Positions 24,527 through 35,724 of a stretch of DNA of 64,000 nt are shown piece after piece (the stretch's first letter is position 1; each line of letters begins with the position of its first letter). The position numbers and the translations under genes are program-made. This stretch comes from Nemopilema nomurai (taxonomy: Eukaryota > Cnidaria > Scyphozoa > Rhizostomeae > Rhizostomatidae). The stretch lies in NCBI GenBank assembly GCA_003864495.1, contig ML133438.1:372001-436000 (forward strand), given 5' to 3'. Below the pieces are notes generated by a model, which saw nothing but the letters and a program-made list of their open reading frames with translations, was not told where the DNA came from and searched no databases.

Positions 24527-24730
24527 AGCCTCGCTGAAAAATTAGTTTCCAAGGCAGGAGGACTGAATTTCCTCTTCAAGTAGGACAACCTTGGCAGCAG
24601 GCAATAAGCATAAATGTACTTTTGATCAGATTTTTTTAAAATTTACGCTCTTAGTACTTTACTGCTCATCAATTGAATTAGATTCGCCAGCAGATCCTTA
24701 CATTCCATTATTGCATTTTGTGAAAAAAAA
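24527..24730 (-). repeat. Diverged third fragment of the inverted-arm repeat
   Basis: Resembles 23120-23320 in the right arm (shared AGGAGGACT.AATTTCCT and CAGCAGATC segments) with many substitutions. This shows that the arm sequence is a dispersed repeat of some age. Confidence 0.6.
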
Positions 24731-24967
24731 CTCTTAATCATTGGTAGCAGACAACGGAGACTTTCAAAAAAACGTTTCCTGTTAAAACGCTTCGACCCAA
24801 GTTTTTGCCCCAAGTCTTCGCCAGTAATGTTTTTTCAGATCAAATGAAGCTTACATATAGCAAAATTAATACAATAGAGTCCATACAATAAGGTTTGGCA
24901 CCATAAAATAATTACAATAGGAAGCTAGTGGAAATTGCCTGGTACAATGGTTATTGTTAAGGTATTA

Positions 24968-25369
24968 CACGCTTTTTTTTTATAAGGAACCACTTTATAA
25001 GGAACCTACATGTAGAAGGCCGAAAGATTTAAAAAAGCTATACTACTAAAAACGAAATTCTTAAGGAACTTTTTGATTTGAATTTTTTTTATAAATGAAG
25101 CATCAAGAGCTAAAAAGCCGGTTCCATTCATTCGCAGCCAAAACTCGCATAGATTGTTTGCTATTCGTGTGTCAAGTGCTTTATCGGGTAGTTTCCGTAT
25201 ATTCTATCTCGTCCCTCTCTCTATTAAGTGTTAAGGCTTATTGATGTGCAGAGAAAATTAAGGAACTTTTAAAGAACTTTTGGTACTAAAATCTGATGAC
25301 TTGAGGTCTACGAATAAGGAACTTTTGGAACTAGGCCTTGTGGTAGGTTCCTTATAAAAATGAAGCGTG
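24968..25369. mobile_element. 402-bp internally deleted relative of the TA-flanked CACGC element
   Basis: Shares TIRs, TA flanks (24966-24967, 25370-25371), the subterminal AAGGAACTTT motifs and an AAGCCGGTTCCATT segment with the element at 11244-12280, but lacks the zinc-finger reading frame. Confidence 0.85.
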
Positions 25370-25415
25370 TATATGGATGTCCTACAACAAGAAATGGACC
25401 GTCAAAATACCTTAT

Positions 25416-25990
25416 CTAGCGCGTAGCTTTGCTGTCCTTAGCAGTAGTATGGTCCTTACGCACGTAAACCAGTTTTCCATCTGGAATGTGAGCGTCGCGC
25501 GCAGCGATGTCATAAAGTTTACGTTGGCGTCTGCGCAAGTCGGACTTAATTTGTTCTAAATGAGTATGCGCGTCCTTAACTTTAGAAACGAGCTGTTGTG
25601 CGTATTGGTCTGCGGGCAGTGGATTAGGCGGCAATGCAAGGGAAATCGCTTCTGGAGAAGGCGTATCGCGACCAAATACCAGCGAAAAGGGTGTAATATC
25701 TGATGTGCCTGAGATTGCAGATGTGTTGTGTGCACAAACTGCGGGCTGCAAGTGATCTTCCCAGTGCTCTTGGAAACGTTCGCAATAAATGCCTATAGCG
25801 CTGTTTAAGAAGGATGAACGCGTCCCGTAGCATCGTTTAAGATCCATTTGTGGTCCTGAGGGGAGGTGGGAAGTTCCCCAACATAATCTACCCCTAGTGT
25901 GTGGAATGGGTGTTGATAAAGCCGAACTTGCATTGGACCGTGGGCATAGCTGTGATGGCTGGCACGCCGAAAAGATGATCTTGCGAAGAT
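25416..25990 (-). pseudogene. Ty3/gypsy integrase fragment, internally deleted
   Basis: On the minus strand one frame reads FHTLGVDYVGELPTSPQDHK (about 25860-25915), the start of a DDE integrase core with its first Asp. A shifted frame then gives ERFQEHWEDHLQPAVCAHNT, TPFSLVFGRDTPSP and a C-terminal YDIAARDAHIPDGKLVYVRK. The part holding the second Asp and the Glu is missing, and the frame changes at least once. It reads in the same direction as the gag relic at 27475-28340. Protease, RT and RNase H, expected between the two, are absent. Confidence 0.8.
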
Positions 25991-26029
25991 TCCGCCGTGG
26001 CAGAAAAAGGGTAAACAAAATGAGTGATA

Positions 26030-27472
26030 ATAGATATTTATGCCCAGAACAGTCTGGCTTTCGTAAACTTCACTCTACCGTAACATGTTTGCACTGGTGA
26101 CTGGTATAAAGGACTAGATTTGGGAAAGCTAGTGGGATTATTTTTTTTTGACCTAAGACATTTGAGACGGTTGACCATGACGTACTATGCATAAAGCTAG
26201 AGTTTTATGGTATTCAGCAACAGCCGTTAGAATGGTTAAAATCATACCTTTACAACCGGAAGCAATATTCTAGGGTAAACAGTGTTGATTCATTCATTAT
26301 TGAAATTAATGTTGGTGTACCTCAAGGCTCGTGTCTTGTACCCTTCTTATTCCTCATTTATATAAACGACCTCTCACTAGCTGTCCAAAAAACAAATGTG
26401 TCTATTTATGCAGATGACACGAGTCTTTGCTACCAATCGCATGATATCAATCAGCTGAATGAGGCCATCAATACCGACCTTGCACACGTCGAAAAATGGC
26501 TCAAGGGCAACAAACTTTCACTGAATGTAACGTAAACACATGCCCTGCTTATTTCCACCAAACCTAAGCATAAATCATTAAAGAATCAAGAGGAAACTTT
26601 AAAGCTAAAAATTCAGAACAATGAGCTGGATGTTGTTCAAAAAACCAGATATCTTGGAATACAGATCGATAGCACATTAGATTGGAAGGAACACACTAAA
26701 ACAATTTCTTCCAAGGTCTCCAGAGGAAGTGGCTTTTTGAAGCATGCAAAATCCTTTCTGCCAAAAGAAACTCTGAAGACTATGTACACAGGAATTGTGG
26801 AGCCACACTTGCGCTACTGTTGTTCGGTGTGGGGCTGTTGTGGTCTTACCGAAATCAAACGCTTACAAAAACTACAAAACCGGGCTGCTCGTATTGTATC
26901 TGGCAGCAGTTTTGATGCACCGAGCCAACCACTCATAAAGAAGCTGGGCTGGAGGACCATAGACGAGCTAATCGCTTATGAGTCAAATATCATGGTCTTC
27001 AAATCGATTCATGGACTGGCTCCACAATACATGTGTGATCTTTTCACAGAGAAATCCAAGTTGAATTCTAGGAATCTTAAGAATACATCAATTGACCTAA
27101 GGTTACAAAAAAAACACCAAAAAGTGCTTCTTGTTTAGATGTGCTAGGTCTTGGAATGGCCTTTCAGCTGAGTGTAAACAGGCATTTTCCTTGACCAACT
27201 TCAAAAAAATCTTGGGAAATTGAAAATAGGCGTAATTGTAAATTGTATACTGGCAATTACCATTTCGCCTTTCGTTATAGATATTTGTAATAAAATTAAA
27301 CTCAAGTTAAAATAGGATTTATTTTAGATTGTAAATATTGAATTGTAATTAGGATAATTTGTTTTTTATAACATTTTCTGTAAGTGTTTTAATTGGAGGG
27401 CCCCTGGAAAATCAGCATTGCTGAAGGGCTACCCTCCTTAAACATTTGAAATGAAATGAAAAAATGAAATGA
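26030..27472 (+). mobile_element. 5'-truncated LINE (jockey/CR1/L2-like) with ATGAA-rich tail
   Basis: The + strand carries a degraded reverse transcriptase: QSGFRKLHST, GVPQGSCLVPFLFLIYINDL, SIYADDTSLCYQS, and a C-terminal part open at 26737-27138 with RYLGIQIDSTLDWKEH, HLRYCCSVWG and LQKLQNRAARIV. Stops interrupt it (about 26097, 26534). The 3' end is a CCCTCCTTAAACATTTGAAATGAAATGA stretch with simple-repeat tail. It lies between the gypsy integrase and gag relics, so it may have inserted into that element. Confidence 0.85.
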
Positions 27473-27474
27473 GG

Positions 27475-28340
27475 AAGAGATTTGAAGGGTTCATCTCGGC
27501 TCAAGAGATCCTTGGCAATGCGTGGGTGAAGCTTCATGGCAAAGGCGCGTATCGGCTCTAACTGCTGGCCATCGGGCGAGGTGTTAATTCCTGGGAGAGG
27601 TTTTTCCAATGAATGTTGGGTCTCTAGGAAGCGGTGGGCAAAGTTAGTCACCGACTCTTGGGGTTGTTGGCGCATGTTGTAATACACAGCCAAGAGTTGA
27701 CGAAGTTGTTCCTCTTTCGGAATTCACACAGCCAAGAGTTGACGAAGTTGTTCCTCTTTTGGAATTCACACAGCCAAGAGTTGACGAAGTTGTTCCTCTT
27801 TTGGAATTCACACAGCCAAGAGTTGACGAAGTTGTTCCTCTTTTGGAATTCACACAGCCAAGAGTTGACGAAGTTGTTCCTCTTTCGGAATTCACACAGC
27901 CAAGAGTTGACGAAGTTGTTCCTCTTTTGGAATTCACACAGCCAAGAGTTGACGAAGTTGTTCCTCTTTTGGAATTCACACAGCCAAGAGTTGACGAAGT
28001 TGTTCCTCTTTTGGAATTCACACAGCCAAGAGTTGACGAAGTTGTTCCTCTTTTGGAATTCACACAGCCAAGAGTTGACGAAGTTGTTCCTCTTTTGGAA
28101 TTCACACAGCCAAGAGTTGACGAAGTTGTTCCTCTTTTGGAATTCACACAGCCAAGAGTTGACGAAGTTGTTCCTCTTTTGGAATTCCAAGTTGGTGGCA
28201 CAAAGTTTGGAGACATTGGTCGTAGAGGGTGCGAAACTCATCGGGCGTAGTTTTGGAAGAAAATTTCGTTGTGATGCTGACGCATCTGATTGCGAGAGGA
28301 TTTTGATAGAAATAGAGACGTCTGTTCAGTTATTATATCA
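27475..28340 (-). pseudogene. Ty3/gypsy-like gag relic carrying an expanded minisatellite
   Basis: On the minus strand, LYDQCLQTLCHQLG leads into IPKEEQLRQLLAV and, after the repeat array, YYNMRQQPQESVTNFAHRF, LEKPLPGIN and MKLHPRIAKDLLSRDEPFKS. This looks like retrotransposon Gag capsid sequence. The IPKEEQLRQLLAV codons have been amplified as a 42-bp array. In the Gag frame each unit ends in TGA, so the expansion destroyed the gene. Confidence 0.7.
27687..28188. repeat. 42-bp minisatellite, 12 near-identical units
   Basis: Unit CAGCCAAGAGTTGACGAAGTTGTTCCTCTTTTGGAATTCACA, shown here only to define its ends (CAGCCAAG...AATTCACA). Units differ mainly at one T/C position. Because 42 is divisible by three and the unit lacks stops in four frames, long repetitive reading frames appear on both strands (for example 27634-28380 + and 27644-28216 -). 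They are by-products of the array, not genes. Confidence 0.95.
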
Positions 28341-28380
28341 TTTCCTTCGTGATCGAGAAGCAACCCCTACTCACACTTGA

Positions 28381-29063
28381 AACACATAATATATAGTTAT
28401 AGGAACAAAAGAATAATTAACATAATCAGCATTGTAAGCAAAACGAGATTGATACGAAAGCGAGGTTATACAATATAAGAGTTATCCTGTTACACGTTTA
28501 CCATCACGCTGCGTCACGAAAAACCTGAAGAACTCCATAGCGTGACGTAATTATTGAACGGCCCCATATGTGTAATAAAAAGCCGTAAGAGAAGATAAAT
28601 ATTTGGCACGCAAGGAATGCAAAGAAAAGAACGTGTATTAGTGGAAGTAAAAAGAACTGAAATACAAAGGGAGGAAGAAAAACTTCGATTCGAGGAGGGA
28701 AGCTCCACGCGGAGCAAATTCGATTTTGACACCCTTTGTGCATTCAAGCAATTTCCCGTTGTTTTGAAAATCTTTCACATCCAGTGACCAGTGTAAAAAA
28801 GACATGGCACTTGACTACCTATTGTCCTCCAAACAATTTGCCCAAATGGTCACGGCATAGAAGATAAATGAACTGGTCACGCTATGCTGCTGATACAGCT
28901 AGTAAACTCTCGTTTACACTCTGGAACGATCTTCATGTTATCGAGTAATCATGGCTGCAGTAATATTCTTACAATGATCAAGGACTTTCCCACTTCCCAT
29001 TCCCGGTGGCCTCCTTCAGTAAACTGCCTGCAAAATGTTCTTGGTACAATAATTAACACATTT
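28381..29063. other. No gene; fragment of the Mutator-like element
   Basis: 28747-28860 matches 21251-21393 inside the Mutator-like element (CCCGTTGTTTTGAAAATC, CACTTGACTACCTATTGTC, TTTGCCCAAATGGTCACGG). The rest is unassigned. Confidence 0.6.
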
Positions 29064-29677
29064 AGCTTCATGTTTACACGATCCGTTTTGATTTAATTTT
29101 TTCTATTTAAAGGGCTACTGTATTTCTACAATAATGCTGGCTTCCATCTAGCAGCAATATTAAGGGAAAAACTCTTTGCCGGTTACATCCAATCTGCAGT
29201 GGAATTGACCCTTTGAATTACTCAAGCAATGTGATTAAATAGTTTTCAACTTGAGATTGGGCCATTGTAATTAGCCTACTGAGTTTTGATTCTTGCATTA
29301 AAATGTCAGATTCAGGAAGGGTCCCAAGGACCAACCTGTTCTCCCCCACCTCCATATCATCGTCACCTTCACCTTCAAGATTCTTCAAAAAACAAATAGC
29401 AATCGATTTCCTATGAAAACATTTCAGCTATTGATGTCTATAGTGCCCCAATAGACAATAATAATTCCCTGAAGTTTCTACTCTTTGTTTAAATTCAAAG
29501 CTTCTTCCTCCCGAGACGATTGCCCGAACACTTCATCCAGCCTGGGTAATTTCAAAGGGACTTTGTATTCCCTCACACACCCACGTCTCTCTTTTCAATT
29601 TTCGATAAATAGCATTTAGACCTCCTTGCAAATAAACTTCAATTGCAATTACAAAAGAATTTTTCCCCACTTATGAC

Positions 29678-29732
29678 TATAAATAATGCAATCGCCCTTC
29701 ATCTGGGTTAATTCTGTTACGCAGCACTGAAG
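29678..29732 (+). promoter_or_regulatory. TATA box and non-coding exon 1 of CRP2
   Basis: TATAAATAA at 29678-29686 and exon end GCACTGAAG|GTAAGG with donor at 29733, identical to CRP1. Confidence 0.65.
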
Positions 29733-29915
29733 GTAAGGCGCGGAGTCACTTGGCCTTTTTCGAAAGTTTTTACTTTTTTGTACACAACAAACTTTTTAGA
29801 AATCGTCTTAATATTAGTCAACTTTTTACTGCAATTATCATTTTTTCTCACTTTTTACTTCCATTTTATGCACAAACCCAAATAAAGACTGTTTGATTGC
29901 AGGAGAGACGCCAAA

Positions 29916-31129
29916 ATGAAATTCATTGTACTGCTTCTCCTCGGGATCGTGGCATGCGCCTACGGTAAGGCAAAACTATTTCCTCAAAACCGATTTCTGT
30001 CCTTAACTGCCATTGAACCTTTTCAATGTGTCCTAGATGTGTGAGTTTAGATTCACTCCAAAAGTAGTAACGATACCATGAAAACAAACTAGTAAACTAA
30101 GAGTGTTGTGTTCGCTTTTTCAGCCGAGCCACTGCAGCTGGAAGATGCCGAGGGCGTTGACTCTGCACCTTTGGATGATGAAGGCGCTCAGGATTTCGAA
30201 GAAGATGCAGCCGACGATAAAGACGTCCTGAGTGAAGATGAAAGCGAGGAAGACCCTAACGAAGACGAATCCGACAGTAGCGAAGACACTGAAATAGCTG
30301 AAGACCAAGGTAATATTTATGTCTTCTCAGGTGCCATAAGAAATTTAGGTCTTGCGATCTGATGCGGAATTGAGATCTTTAAACTACCAGTTAGAGGGAA
30401 CTTGATTACAAATTGATAAAACAAGTCTTGAAACCAAACATTCTGAAGTTCAAGCAGCCCTCGTTAGATGCTGGGAGCCTGATAAAGTAGAAGGGATCAT
30501 CATCTGTTAGCATTGTATGGAATGCTTTGGTAATTGCAATGAAATACAGAAGCCAGTGCTTCAATATTTGTTTGCAAAGTTGGCTGGAAACACCCAATTG
30601 ATTTCTACAATGTTCTAGAATAGCATAGCACATTTTTGATACACACCCGCACAACTACTTAACCTGTAGCAAACTTTGACAAAGCAATGATGGTAAGACA
30701 AAACGTCGCTGTCCACCTATTGAAAGACTCTGTTTTACAGGTCGTGTTCTGCGTTGTTCACTTGCGTTGTTCACTTGCGTTTTTTCTTTCCCAGAGTACC
30801 CACGCCGCCGTCTCCCATTTTGTAATCGCAACGCTGCTTACAGATGCTCCCGGTCGTGGCAACATGCACGTTGTCCCTGTCGTTGCTCTATTTTAAGCGT
30901 CCATAGGTGCAAACCGATACGTCGGTGTATAAGGATCTGGAGACGCCGCCTCTGTTTTACCGTGGCTTATACCTGCAGATGCCATAAAAAAATCAATTAT
31001 TGTCCGATGTATGGGCGCCACACATGTTCCAGGGGAGGATGCTCTTGTAGATGTATGCCCGGATTTGTCCGCAGTTGTGTAGTCCGCTTATCTTACCACG
31101 TTTGTCGCTGTGTAGTTAACCGCGGGTAG
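29916..31129 (+). CDS. CRP2: secreted cysteine/arginine-rich peptide precursor, divergent mature domain
   Basis: Coding exons 29916-29964, 30124-30309 and 30795-31129 (49+186+335 nt, 189 residues), phase 1 introns. The signal exon is identical to CRP1, and the pro-segment exon differs from it at a single synonymous base (GAT/GAC). The mature region (after EYPRR) has 18 cysteines and keeps only scattered motifs of CRP1: CPCRC, HRCKPIRRC, LCFTVAYTCRC and a final CRC. The second half (YCPMYGRHTCSRGGCSCRC) is unlike CRP1, and the internal repeat seen there is not recognisable. No stop or frameshift is present. The 3' UTR intron starts at 31141 and its acceptor ends at 31387. Secretion is inferred from the signal peptide. 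The role is unknown; a diversified defence or venom-like peptide is one possibility. Confidence 0.78.
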
Positions 31130-31311
31130 ACGGCATTCAAGTAAGTATTGTGTACGCACATTCGTAATTTGCAGCAAAGTAGACGGCATTCAAGTAAGCA
31201 AGTGCCTCGTTTCTTAGGGTCAATAAGTTTGATTCTATTCCATGCATTTTTTGCTATTAATTGTTGATGTTGAAAGTGCAATGTCCTGCACATTCGTAAT
31301 TTGCAGCAAAG
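31127..31311 (+). repeat. 132-bp tandem repeat in CRP2: one shortened and one full unit
   Basis: The first unit (31127-31179) lacks its middle; the second (31180-31311) is complete. Both start with TAGACGGCATTCAA|GTAAG. Confidence 0.85.
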
Positions 31312-32159
31312 TGTGTATGCAAACAATCATTACAACCAGCTCCTGTTAGAATTCCTGTCATTGACATTAGATTCCTTCACATTTTAGGTGCGGACACCGG
31401 ACGTGTGCCTTCGTTTGTAATCTAACCGGACACACTTGCTTTCAAACCTAATGCTGTTTTTTATATTTTCTAACATTTATAAACGAGAATTGAACGAAAG
31501 TGCTTGGTTTTTTAGATGCCTGTCCCAGTAGATGGTAATGCTCCATTTTTACCTGATTCCTGTGTTATCTCTGATTACAAAAAAATGTAACACATAATTT
31601 GAATTAATATCTGCTATTGGAAGAAACGTTTTAGCATGAATTGAAAGTGCATTGAGTGCCAAATCTAAAATATAGTTGTATGCCAGTGAGATTGGGGTAG
31701 ACTAAGAGTTTGGATAGATCAATTTAGTTTTTTGCAGGAATCAAAATCGGGGTATTCAATTAGAAAGTGTTTGCAATGACAGATTCTAAACTAAGACCAT
31801 AGCGACCACTGAAAACTGATCAGAAGTTGTTTCTCAGTTGACAACCAGCTGGGTGTAGAAGTAATTGCGAAAAGCGAATTGACAAGGTTAAAGTGAATCA
31901 TCGGACAAGAGTTACCTTACTTAGTTACAATAAGCCTTTTCTGGGCTTCCAGCGCCATTGTGAATTATGTGAAAAATTGTCAATATGGCGGCACAACAAA
32001 ATTTTATTTCCTCTTTTTGAAACCATTTAAAAATATCCGAATAGGTTCATTCAAAATGTGATTGCTTTGCTATAAACTTGAAACTGTATGATCGTAGGTA
32101 AAGAACTAACAAACATCACTTCGTCTGCCTTTTCTGGTTTCTTTCTCTAATTGCAGCGG

Positions 32160-34122
32160 CCTTGAAATGGCCTAAAATCAGTACCTCTCACAACAAGGCA
32201 AATTTCTCTAAATTTCGGGCACCATTTCGTATCATTTGAAATTCCAAGTAAAAATTGGATTGAACTTGCATAAAGATCCCTCCGCTGAAGCAACGGTAAC
32301 TGGTAATGTGCAGATCATTCTCACAGCAATGCAGACATTTGGGAATATCTCAGCAAGCTTGAATTTGGTGATTTTTCCAAGAGGCTGAATGGACTTGATG
32401 TCTCGTTTCCAAAGTTTGCAGAGTGGATTGCTTTGAGATATATAGCTTCATTTATTAACTTGGGAGATATCATTATCGTATAGCCTGGCCAGGGTGATAC
32501 AGGCGGTGGAAATTTGCTGCTCTGTTAAATCAAGATACCTCCAAAGAAAGCGAAACATGTTATTTATTTTGTATGCAGCAGCATATCGTGTTGAGAGGCC
32601 AGCAATAACGGAATCAAGTATGACATAAAATTGTCATGTTTGATTGTGGACTCCTCCTCAGCTCCACCGCCTTCTGGAAAAACCTCTTCTTGTGTTTGGT
32701 CGAAAATGGTCTCCTTTTCTTCTTTCCTTTAGCTAGAAAAGACTAATAAATTTGCATTCCTTCTGCAACCAACTTTGCCTCGTTTAAAATCTGGTCCCAT
32801 TTACTGCGCAGATCTGTAAGATCGTTTAAGAGTGATTTAGATTGGAGACCTCTACGTCGATAGTTGCTTGCCTTGCTTATATGTTCTGGTTTCTTTGATC
32901 AATTGCTATCAAAACTTTCAACCAGATTGTAGACACTAGGATGCAAGGAGAAGAGGAAACGTACTTAATAACGCCGTCAGCTCCAGTGGCAGTTTTAGGG
33001 GTAAGGTTCAGTTTATGAAGTTGTTCAAGAGCTGAGCGCAGTCCTGGCTGTTGAGCTGCAAATGGTCGAACACTTGCAACACGATCAGTCCATCTTGGAG
33101 CTGACAGGTCGTGCAGTGAGGATCCAATGTTTTCTAGAAGGATTAACCATCGTTGGGGACTTAAGGAGAATAGGTTGTACACTGTTTGTACCATACCAAC
33201 AAACGTGACTGCTTCTTTACAGCAAGCTGCAGAATCTGCTCCACAGAGATTGAGTGAATGGCAGGCACAGGGTGAGTGTAGGCAGAAGGAACTTTCAGCA
33301 AGCAGCAAGGATATGCAATTGTCTGTCTGCAGTCTGCAGTGGAATCCGAAACTGTTTGAAGGTTTCCAAGATTAGCATTTTTATTTCAAGACCAGTCTAC
33401 TTACAACAATCAACAAATGTCAAGAATCGCTCTTGCGCAACAAATGTTTCCCGCTCCTTCGTCAAATAGCGGATTATAAAAGTAGTTTGTTCAACGTGCG
33501 TGAATCAAGTGTTCCATCGACAAATTGAATAGTATTTTGCATCATCAATTTCATCCAACACGACTGCAAACATACTCTGCGCAAAGACCAATAAACTCGG
33601 TCTGAGGTGATGCTGAAAGATAATGAGCTTCCAGTCTTTCACTATTTTCCTGTGATACTTGAATTTATGTAATATGCTATTGTAGAATTTGATCATAGAG
33701 AGCAAGGAGCTCAATTAGGCCTATGAAACACCCACTGTGAATATCACCAATTCTTTGTAAAGATCCACGAAAAGGCAATCCTCGTTCACCAAGTAAGACA
33801 ACGATATGAATGATTCTTGCAAGAATCGTCTTCCATTTGTGAGCCTCTGAAAGAACCCTTCCATTAATAAGCATGTCAACTCCAGAAGATTCTTCCAAAC
33901 GCCTCTCAAATTCCCACCAGGCGAGGTAGCATTTCTTGCACACCGTACAGTGCTCATGCTCAGGAAGCCGGTCAAAAAGCTGTCTCCATTTTGGTATTGT
34001 GCTCCTCCATTGGCGGACGCCAAGATTGATTGGGATGATGTATGTTCTACTGGACAGGTGAAAAGTCTACATGGCAAACAGAATAGAGCACTCTTAAAGG
34101 GAATAGCAGTGAGATCAAGCAC
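32160..34122 (-). pseudogene. hAT transposase relic of the ZMYM/DUF4371 type
   Basis: Minus-strand pieces in several frames follow the order of this family. N-terminal: FCLPCRLF (TTF-type finger) and, shifted, RGLPFRGSLQRIGDIHSGCF with LLALYDQIL (33677-34122). Middle: EIDDAKYYSI (33505-33714), then an open stretch 32877-33308 with CACHSLNLCGADSAA, VYNLFSLSPQRW and SAPRWTDRV. C-terminal: DSVIAGLSTRYAAAYKINN and FPNVCIAVRMICTLPVTVAS, the dimerisation region. Frame changes and stops make it inactive. No terminal inverted repeats were found. It begins about 150 bp past the end of the CRP2 duplicated block. Confidence 0.85.
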
Positions 34123-34837
34123 TTTCTAAAAATAGACAGTACAGAGCCTGCGCTGTGTAGTCACATTGTAGCTGTGCACGTGAAGTAGATTCAAGGGCAT
34201 ATCGCGTGCAACCTACAGTGGAAGTGACCACGTGAAATGGTAGATGGATACTTGTGATTGGTTGACATTTGATTGACAGTTCAAGCTTGCTGGCTCGGAG
34301 CCACTTAAATATGCTTCAATTCCCTTTAAAGGACTTATGCCACCTAATTTGGCGCCAAATTTTTTTCGTTTGATAATGGTAAGTAATGAATATCTGAACA
34401 TATCTGCAAAATATTTTCACTAAATGGGGTATTTAAAGCCCCCAAAACGATCGTTCAAATTTTGACGGGAAACCCGTCACGTGATGCTGTGACGTAGAAG
34501 TTGACAACCTCCGCACTGTAGGCATTGCTTCGTAGAGACCTTCTACCCTGTAAGTGCACTTGGGCATCATTTTTTTTGGAATTTTTTATGGATCAATATC
34601 TTTGTAAAATAATTATTCATTGGTTAAAAATTAAGAGATCATTTGAAATTAGAAAAATATGCCTACGGATGCACGCCGACAGTACGGGGAGTGCCGACAG
34701 ACATCACAAAGTTCCACGAGACGGAACTTTGCGGAAGCTCTGGGTGGCACAAATAAAGTGAGAATGTTTTAGTGTAAGTCGGCACTCAAGAGATTGTCGG
34801 CACTCAAAATTTACTTATTCTTAGGTTCTATTAACTT

Positions 34838-34959
34838 GAGGGCCTCCGACGAAGGGGGTCCGGGGGGCGTGCCCCCCCCCCACTTTTTTGTAAAACAATA
34901 GAGCTTTTCTAAATATCTTTTGTTATGATTGTTAAAGTCTTCCTTGGCCCCTCCACTTT
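34838..34959 (+). repeat. Dispersed repeat, copy 1 (inverted copy at 53975-54097)
   Basis: Contains GGCCTCCGACGAAGGGGG, a poly-C stretch, then TTTTGTAAAACAATAGAGC and CTTCCTTGGCCCCTCCAC. The reverse complement recurs at 53975-54097 with few changes. No coding capacity. Confidence 0.8.
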
Positions 34960-35357
34960 GCCCCTGCCATCTTGGGCCCCTGCAATCTGTTGACAACAAA
35001 TGGCATCAGCCTGTTTCTCCACCCGTGGACCACAACTACACAACTTCCGCATGTGCACCTAAAATTTTTTAATGCTGCATTATCAATCATCCAAGATTTT
35101 TTTGATGTTCTATAACTGAACGAGTAAATTTAATTATTGTTAAAGTCTAGTTTCAAAACCAGTTATACAACCAACCTTCCAACCCAAGCAAAAATTTAAT
35201 GCAAAAAAAGAAGGAAAGGCCTTTGTTAAAGAGCCGAAATTAATACGTGATCTGATATCATGCATTTTTCGAGTAAAAGTGAAAAAACACATCATTCAGT
35301 ATTCCCAATTCGATAACTTTGCTCTAACTCCATCTCGTTTTCCTCATTACCATGTTC

Positions 35358-35492
35358 CTAGTCTGATCCTGATGAACTTGAAGTCCCGTCATTCGCCGCG
35401 TTATCCCTTCGTAAATGTGGTTCAAAGTTGTAAGGTACAACTTCCATTCCATAGCTATCGCCATTAACCAAATCTGTTTCGGAATCACTCAT
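35358..35492 (-). pseudogene. N-terminal fragment of a P2X7-domain-like protein inside the TTAA element
   Basis: Minus-strand ATG at 35490-35492 opens MSDSETDLVNGDSY, VVPYNFEPHLRRDN and an SSSSGSD tail ending in TAG after 44 residues. An acidic start followed by PYNFEP resembles N-termini of the small P2X7 C-terminal-domain proteins abundant in cnidarians, from memory of that family. The cysteine-rich domain that should follow is not found. Confidence 0.35.
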
Positions 35493-35724
35493 TTTTAGCA
35501 AACCAGATCCTTTTTGTGCGCGAAGCCCTGTACGTTTCTAGTGTAGGCCGGTCTTGGATTGTCAACTTTTACGTCACGCGGTCACGTGATATTTTCGTAA
35601 AATTGCGTCCACGGCCCCCTCCAAATAGAATTTCTGTAGAGAAACTTCAAAATACCTAATTTTGACCTATTTCCCGCTGAAAGCATCAATAAAATGACAT
35701 AGTAAAATAGGTGGCATAAATCCT

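Larger units (their letters stand above)
29064..32009 (+). repeat. Segmental duplication, copy B (contains CRP2)
   Basis: Same-orientation match to 2078-5089. Promoter, exons 1-3, introns and 3' flank are nearly identical between copies; exon 4 is not. Confidence 0.9.
34330..35724. mobile_element. TTAA-flanked DNA transposon (piggyBac or Kolobok class)
   Basis: TTAA at 34326-34329 and 35725-35728 flank inverted ends AGGACTTATGCCACCTA and AGGATTTATGCCACCTA (16 of 17 match). Further inside, a CACGTGA...GTGACGTA-AAGTTGACAA segment is also inverted-repeated (about 34476-34508 and 35557-35590). A terminus starting AGG rather than CCY argues against classical piggyBac, but the superfamily is not settled. 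It carries a short P2X7-like N-terminal frame and, at 34838-34959, another dispersed repeat. Confidence 0.75.

Noticed and set aside
27634..28380. Long repetitive frames on both strands (up to 248 codons) with HSQELTKLFLFWNS or EFTQPRVDEVVPLL repeats
   Set aside because: They are different frames of the same 42-bp minisatellite, open only because the unit length is divisible by three.
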